Origin: Methanosphaera sp. rholeuAM74
GTDB taxonomy: Archaea > Methanobacteriota > Methanobacteria > Methanobacteriales > Methanobacteriaceae
DNA length: 8,751 nt
Assembly (NCBI GenBank): GCA_003266075.1
Contig: MUZZ01000282.1
Span: 1 to 8,751, forward strand
Direction: 5' to 3'
In this document: positions 5,202 through 8,751 of the stretch, one piece after another
Numbering within the stretch: the first letter of the stretch is position 1
Layout of the letters: each line of letters begins with the position of its first letter
Position numbers and translations under genes: made by a program
Notes under the pieces: generated by a model
Told to the model about the DNA's origin: nothing
The model's database searches: none
Seen by the model: only the letters and a program-made list of their open reading frames with translations

Positions 5202-7337
5202 ATGAGAAGAAGCAAGATAATATTTGCTGCATTATTAACCCTGATGCTGGTCTTCACAATAACAAGTGTATACTCAGCTGAAGACCTTGAAAACCAGCAG
5301 ACAGATGACAATGCTGTAAATCAGGAAACAATACAGACAAAAGAAGTTAAAGAAATAAGTAATAATGTGAAGGAAAAAGAAGTTAAACAGGATACGATAG
5401 CCTACACGGCAAATAGTTATGCTGACCTTGTAAACAAGGTAAACCAGTCAAAGACTGCGACAGGTGAGGTAACCATTTCATTAGAACCGGGAAACTACAA
5501 CGCAATTGGTCAGATTACATGGGGAGGCTCAACCAACAAGAAACTCACAATAAACGGAAACGGATTAGTGCTGGACGGACAACAAAAATACAAATTTGCA
5601 CTAGTACAAATGAACAACATCCTCGTACTAAGAAACATCACACTACAGAACTATAAATCATCAGGTCCTGGTGGAACAATCCAATGTATGGGTCAAGTGG
5701 ACATAGAAGACTCAGTATTCATCAATAACACGGCAACAAGCTCATCAGGTGGTGCAGTAAACATACAAAACCTCTTTAATCAAAACTCAACAATAAATAA
5801 CTGTCAATTCATATCCAATGATGCACCAAAAGGTGGAGCAGGAGCAGTCAACATAAACGGTGCAATTGTAACCATAAACAACACAAAGTTTATCAACAAC
5901 ACTGGAAGTGGCTCAACTGGATACGGTGGAGCACTATACAACATGGGAGTGCTGACAATGGAAAACACATTATTTGACTCAAATTCACACACAAACATTG
6001 GAGGAGCACTCGCAACAGACAACAAACTAAACATGACCAACGTGACATTCACCAACAACAATGCAACCAGATACGCTGGAGCGATACACTATGGAAACAA
6101 CTACTTAAGCATCAAAAACAGTGAATTTAAAAACAACACTGCAGGACAATACGGTGGAGTACTAGCTGCAGATAGAGGAGAACTCACCGTTGAAAACACA
6201 ACCTTTGCAGAAAACTCTGCACAAGATGGAGCAGTATTATACACTAACGGAAAAACTAGTATAACTAATTCAACTATCAAAGAAAACAATGCAACAAATG
6301 GTGCAATAATACGTGTACAAAACAATGAAGTAACACTAGATGAAAACACGTTCCAACTCAACAATGCAACAACAGAAACACTATACCTGCCATCATGTAC
6401 AACAAAGCTAGACCAGAACACATATAACAACACAACAATAGGAGTAGACGAATACTTCATAGCACTAGGCGATGATAAAACAGATTACTACCCATACGAG
6501 GATATAAGTATACTAAACAGGTTAATACTTTCAAACCCAGAGTACTACGATGAAGATATAGTTGAAAATGATAAAATATTATACTACACCGTTGGAGATG
6601 TCGAAGAGACATATGAAGTAGTAGGATACATATACGAACTTGAAGACCTAGAACCAGGAGTATACAATGCATACGTAGAAGATCCGATTGGAGGTACATC
6701 CAATACATTAACATTCACAGTGAAAGAAGCACCGAAATTAGTGATAGAACCATTGAACGTTGAAATAGGTCAAACTGTAGACATAAACGTTGCAATAACT
6801 GAGGACGACAGGATAATAGAAACTATAAACGATGGACGAGTCTACTTCAAAATCAATGGAAAAATAGTAAGAGACGATACAACTAACAAAGTAGTATACG
6901 TGGACGTTGTCGAAGGAAAAGCAACACTAGAAGACTACACAGTTCCAGCTAACTGGAACAATGATACGGCAATAGAAGCAGTGTATTCTGGAGGAAGCAT
7001 ACCTAAAACAAGTAGTGACGTAGTAAACCCTACTGTAAGTGTGCCAGGAGAGGATGAACCAGAGTTCTCTGTAGAAGATGTAACCACTACTGCTGGAAGT
7101 GAAGTGACCATAACAGTCACCACTAAGAACCTAGACGGTGGAAAAGTTGTACTCAAAGTAAACGGCAAAACTGTCAAAGCAGATGATGGTAAACTATACA
7201 CTAAAGTCGAAAGTGACACTACAACATTTACATACACTGTGCCTAAGACTTTGAAAGCAGATGAATACATCATTAAGGCTGTTTGTACTAGTGGTACTAC
7301 TAAACTGGAAGCTGAAAGTAAGTTGATTGTAGAATAA
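5202..7337 (+). CDS. Secreted adhesin-like protein: PMP-like GGA-repeat beta-helix plus C-terminal Ig-like domains
   Basis: The start is set at ATG 5202 (711 residues), because GAGAGTGA (5186-5193) precedes it with 8 bases spacing and translation then begins directly with a signal peptide, MRRSKIIFAALLTLMLVFTI. Starting at the in-frame ATG 5154 would add 16 charged residues in front of it. Cleavage is expected near VYSA (23-26). An acidic, Gln- and Lys-rich linker follows (about 27-65). Residues about 70-420 form a beta-helix whose rungs carry chlamydial-PMP-like pairs, F..NN then GGA[VIL]: SGGAVNI, KGGAGAV, YGGALYN, IGGALAT, YAGAIHY, YGGVLAA, NGAIIRV. Then come a Tyr/Asp-rich domain (about 425-505), probably Ig-like, and two Ig-like domains (about 508-612 and 617-711) homologous to those ending the preceding adhesin. 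The presumed role is surface attachment. No membrane anchor is seen at the C-terminus, which ends KLIVE. The gene stands alone between two terminators. Confidence 0.88.
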   Translation: MRRSKIIFAALLTLMLVFTITSVYSAEDLENQQTDDNAVNQETIQTKEVKEISNNVKEKEVKQDTIAYTANSYADLVNKVNQSKTATGEVTISLEPGNYNAIGQITWGGSTNKKLTINGNGLVLDGQQKYKFALVQMNNILVLRNITLQNYKSSGPGGTIQCMGQVDIEDSVFINNTATSSSGGAVNIQNLFNQNSTINNCQFISNDAPKGGAGAVNINGAIVTINNTKFINNTGSGSTGYGGALYNMGVLTMENTLFDSNSHTNIGGALATDNKLNMTNVTFTNNNATRYAGAIHYGNNYLSIKNSEFKNNTAGQYGGVLAADRGELTVENTTFAENSAQDGAVLYTNGKTSITNSTIKENNATNGAIIRVQNNEVTLDENTFQLNNATTETLYLPSCTTKLDQNTYNNTTIGVDEYFIALGDDKTDYYPYEDISILNRLILSNPEYYDEDIVENDKILYYTVGDVEETYEVVGYIYELEDLEPGVYNAYVEDPIGGTSNTLTFTVKEAPKLVIEPLNVEIGQTVDINVAITEDDRIIETINDGRVYFKINGKIVRDDTTNKVVYVDVVEGKATLEDYTVPANWNNDTAIEAVYSGGSIPKTSSDVVNPTVSVPGEDEPEFSVEDVTTTAGSEVTITVTTKNLDGGKVVLKVNGKTVKADDGKLYTKVESDTTTFTYTVPKTLKADEYIIKAVCTSGTTKLEAESKLIVE

Positions 7338-7361
7338 CTTGGTTTTACCTATTTAACCACC

Positions 7362-7378
7362 TTTTTTAACTTTTTTTT
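7362..7378 (+). terminator. Double oligo-T terminator after the second adhesin
   Basis: T6 (7362-7367) and T8 (7371-7378) lie 25-41 bases after the stop codon. Paired T-runs are strong termination signals for archaeal RNA polymerase. A 7-bp hairpin (7379-7397) follows at once. Confidence 0.6.
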
Positions 7379-7675
7379 AGATAAATATGTTTTATCTGGC
7401 CATGTTCTTGGTTAATGTTTAATGAGTATTATAATTAAAACAGGAATAAGTTTTAATAGTAATATCATTATTTAGTGGATGTAGTATATGTATATCCTTG
7501 ATAGTACTGGCTGTATCTTTTTGATTGGATGAATATTTTATTAGAGAAGAAATTCAGAGATTTCATAGCCAGGTTTAGACTAATTTTTTTAATGATTCAT
7601 GTATATTCTATGCTTTTTGTGATGTAGACCTTTTATAGCATTATAACTTATTGTTCTTAATTGTATCTAGTTAAA

Positions 7676-7683
7676 TTTAAATA
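7676..7683 (+). promoter_or_regulatory. Putative TATA box of the glycosyltransferase-like gene
   Basis: TTTAAATA (7676-7683) in an A/T-rich context would direct initiation near 7708. That leaves about 33 bases of leader including GAGGGAG (7730-7736) before the TTG at 7741. A second TATA-like run, CTATATATAT (7693-7702), is also possible but would leave almost no leader. Confidence 0.4.
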
Positions 7684-7740
7684 GTATATTAACTATATAT
7701 ATGGTTATCAACGCTTCTAACATTGTTAAGAGGGAGTAAC

Positions 7741-8751
7741 TTGAAAATAGAAAATATTGATAATTCATCAAAAATACCTAATTATTTCAATACAATTAAT
7801 ATAGGTTTATTCACGGATAAAATTGATTCATCCTTATTGTTTTTCTGTAACTTATTAGATGACAATTATTTTTATCACACTCTTGAAGAACAAAAAATTA
7901 CCGAATTACCGCAATCCAACATTAGATTTAACGTCTTATTAATCAACAAAAATCTTTCTGCCAAGAACATTGAATTACTCTTCAAATATTCAAGAAAATA
8001 TAATGCAAAAATCATATACGCACCTACAAAACTATCTGATTTAAAATCCCAGAAAAAATTCCTTACAAAATATGATTTAATAATTATTCAAGACTCTGAC
8101 CTAAAAAATTCATTAAATAATCCGAATATCAACCTTCTAGCCATCCCATCCAATTTAGATGAAGAATATGAGTTTATAAAACAATCCAAATTATTTAATG
8201 AAGAACATTACGTTTCAAAATACCAGTTAAGCAGGGATGATGATTTTGACCCAATTCTACATTATTTAACACTAGGATTATATGAAAACTGTAATCCTTT
8301 CAGACAATTTAAATTAAATGCTTTCCTAAGTTTATATCCAGAAATAAAGGAATATGATATTAGTGCATTTACTTATTATCTTATTTTAAAAGAATTTTAT
8401 AAAATTATGGATTATTACCCATTTGAGGATATAATTTATTATCCAACCCTATTCAGAGTACTTCTCTGGGATAAAAACGTCTCTACCGACATGGAAAGGC
8501 ATCTAAGAAACGAGTACAAAAATGTCCAATTCGAAGTAAGCGAAGAACCAGACAAACTATTATTCAAACAGAAGAATGAAGTTTCCAAATTTAAATATGA
8601 CTACCTTATGGACATGATCTCTAAAACCAACTTAATGATAAAAAATAGAAGCACAGGAAAAAGGATTCTGAAGGAAATTAAGGATTATGAAGTTGAATTA
8701 ACTGGAGACGACTTATTCGAGTTAGGTATCCATGGAATCTATGATTTTTAC
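7741..8751 (+). CDS. Probable glycosyltransferase or related cell-surface glycan enzyme, N-terminal part (runs off the window)
   Basis: The frame is open for 337 codons to the window end with no stop. There is no in-frame ATG before 8407; TTG 7741 is preceded by GAGGGAG (7730-7736), and the frame is closed upstream by TAA (7690-7692), so TTG is the likely start. There is no signal peptide, so the protein should be cytoplasmic. Residues about 18-140 look like a degenerate Rossmann-type GT-B N-terminal half: alternating strands and helices, KIIYAP, and YDLIIIQDSDLKNSL, comparable to 'aDliv..S..lk..l' in GT4 enzymes. Residues about 152-215 (FNEEHYVSKYQ, then DPILHYLTLGLYENCNPF and FLSLYPEI) match a module common in bacterial and archaeal glycosyltransferases and rhamnan-type enzymes, typically 'FD..yYl..yp......pl.HYl..G...g.nP...F'. 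Substrate unknown. It may modify surface polymers or the adhesins. Codon use is very AT-rich. Confidence 0.65.
   Translation, partial: MKIENIDNSSKIPNYFNTINIGLFTDKIDSSLLFFCNLLDDNYFYHTLEEQKITELPQSNIRFNVLLINKNLSAKNIELLFKYSRKYNAKIIYAPTKLSDLKSQKKFLTKYDLIIIQDSDLKNSLNNPNINLLAIPSNLDEEYEFIKQSKLFNEEHYVSKYQLSRDDDFDPILHYLTLGLYENCNPFRQFKLNAFLSLYPEIKEYDISAFTYYLILKEFYKIMDYYPFEDIIYYPTLFRVLLWDKNVSTDMERHLRNEYKNVQFEVSEEPDKLLFKQKNEVSKFKYDYLMDMISKTNLMIKNRSTGKRILKEIKDYEVELTGDDLFELGIHGIYDFY

Larger units (their letters stand above)
7338..7740. other. 403-base intergenic stretch with terminators and a promoter
   Basis: After the second adhesin come T-runs (7362-7367, 7371-7378), a small hairpin (AGATAAA 7379-7385 with TTTATCT 7391-7397) and then AT-rich DNA up to the promoter of the glycosyltransferase-like gene. 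A 32-codon ATG frame at 7529-7627 has no clear ribosome binding site and is not called. Two short words shared with the antitoxin leader (7468-7478, 7531-7545) are described as a finding. Confidence 0.6.

Noticed and set aside
2699..7273. Long minus-strand open frames opposite the two adhesins
   Set aside because: They are shadows of the plus-strand beta-helix genes, produced by their repetitive Asn/Thr codons; none has a ribosome binding site with family-like sequence.
7529..7627. 32-codon frame starting MNILLEKK
   Set aside because: It has no convincing ribosome binding site, and its resemblance to the antitoxin is limited to the first few residues; recorded only as part of the repeat-word finding.
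1..8751. CRISPR array or long tandem DNA repeat
   Set aside because: No regularly spaced repeat units were seen. The repetition inside the adhesin genes is at the protein level, with varied codons.

Overview
The window looks like genomic DNA from a low-GC, host-associated methanogen of the Methanobacteriales, most likely Methanosphaera or a close relative such as Methanobrevibacter. This rests on AT-rich intergenic DNA, archaeal-style promoters (A-rich BRE next to a TATA-like box), GAGGTGA-type ribosome binding sites, and above all two large secreted 'adhesin-like' proteins with parallel beta-helix regions and C-terminal Ig-like domains. The assignment is inferred from protein style, not from a marker gene.

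Layout, left to right. Bases 1-85 may be the last codons of an upstream gene. Bases 137-672 hold a small toxin-antitoxin pair: an acidic antitoxin and a RelE/StbE-type toxin whose 5' end is in a different frame from its body, joined at an A6G run. Bases 673-1660 carry no gene I can support, but contain several hairpins, an imperfect direct repeat and a possible transposase remnant. Bases 1678-2489 hold a second toxin-antitoxin-like pair with 4-base overlapping reading frames: an AbrB-type protein with two AbrB-like halves and a PIN-domain protein lacking two of the usual acidic residues. Bases 2757-4913 and 5202-7337 encode the two adhesin-like proteins, both on the plus strand and each with a signal peptide. 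From 7741 to the window end an open frame starting with TTG encodes the N-terminal part of a probable glycosyltransferase or related cell-surface glycan enzyme.

The two adhesins share homologous C-terminal Ig-like domains but have different beta-helices: NosD-like in the first, chlamydial-PMP-like with GGA repeats in the second. They are old paralogues or products of domain shuffling. Base composition is patchy. The AbrB/PIN pair and the first adhesin are clearly richer in G+C (42% and 47% in sampled 60-base lines) than the first toxin-antitoxin pair and the glycosyltransferase (23% in sampled lines), and the second adhesin is intermediate. With toxin-antitoxin genes and a possible insertion-sequence relic nearby, this suggests an accessory cell-surface locus put together from pieces of different origin. 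All the genes that can be called lie on the plus strand. The T-runs after the RelE toxin and after both adhesins suggest mostly separate transcription units.
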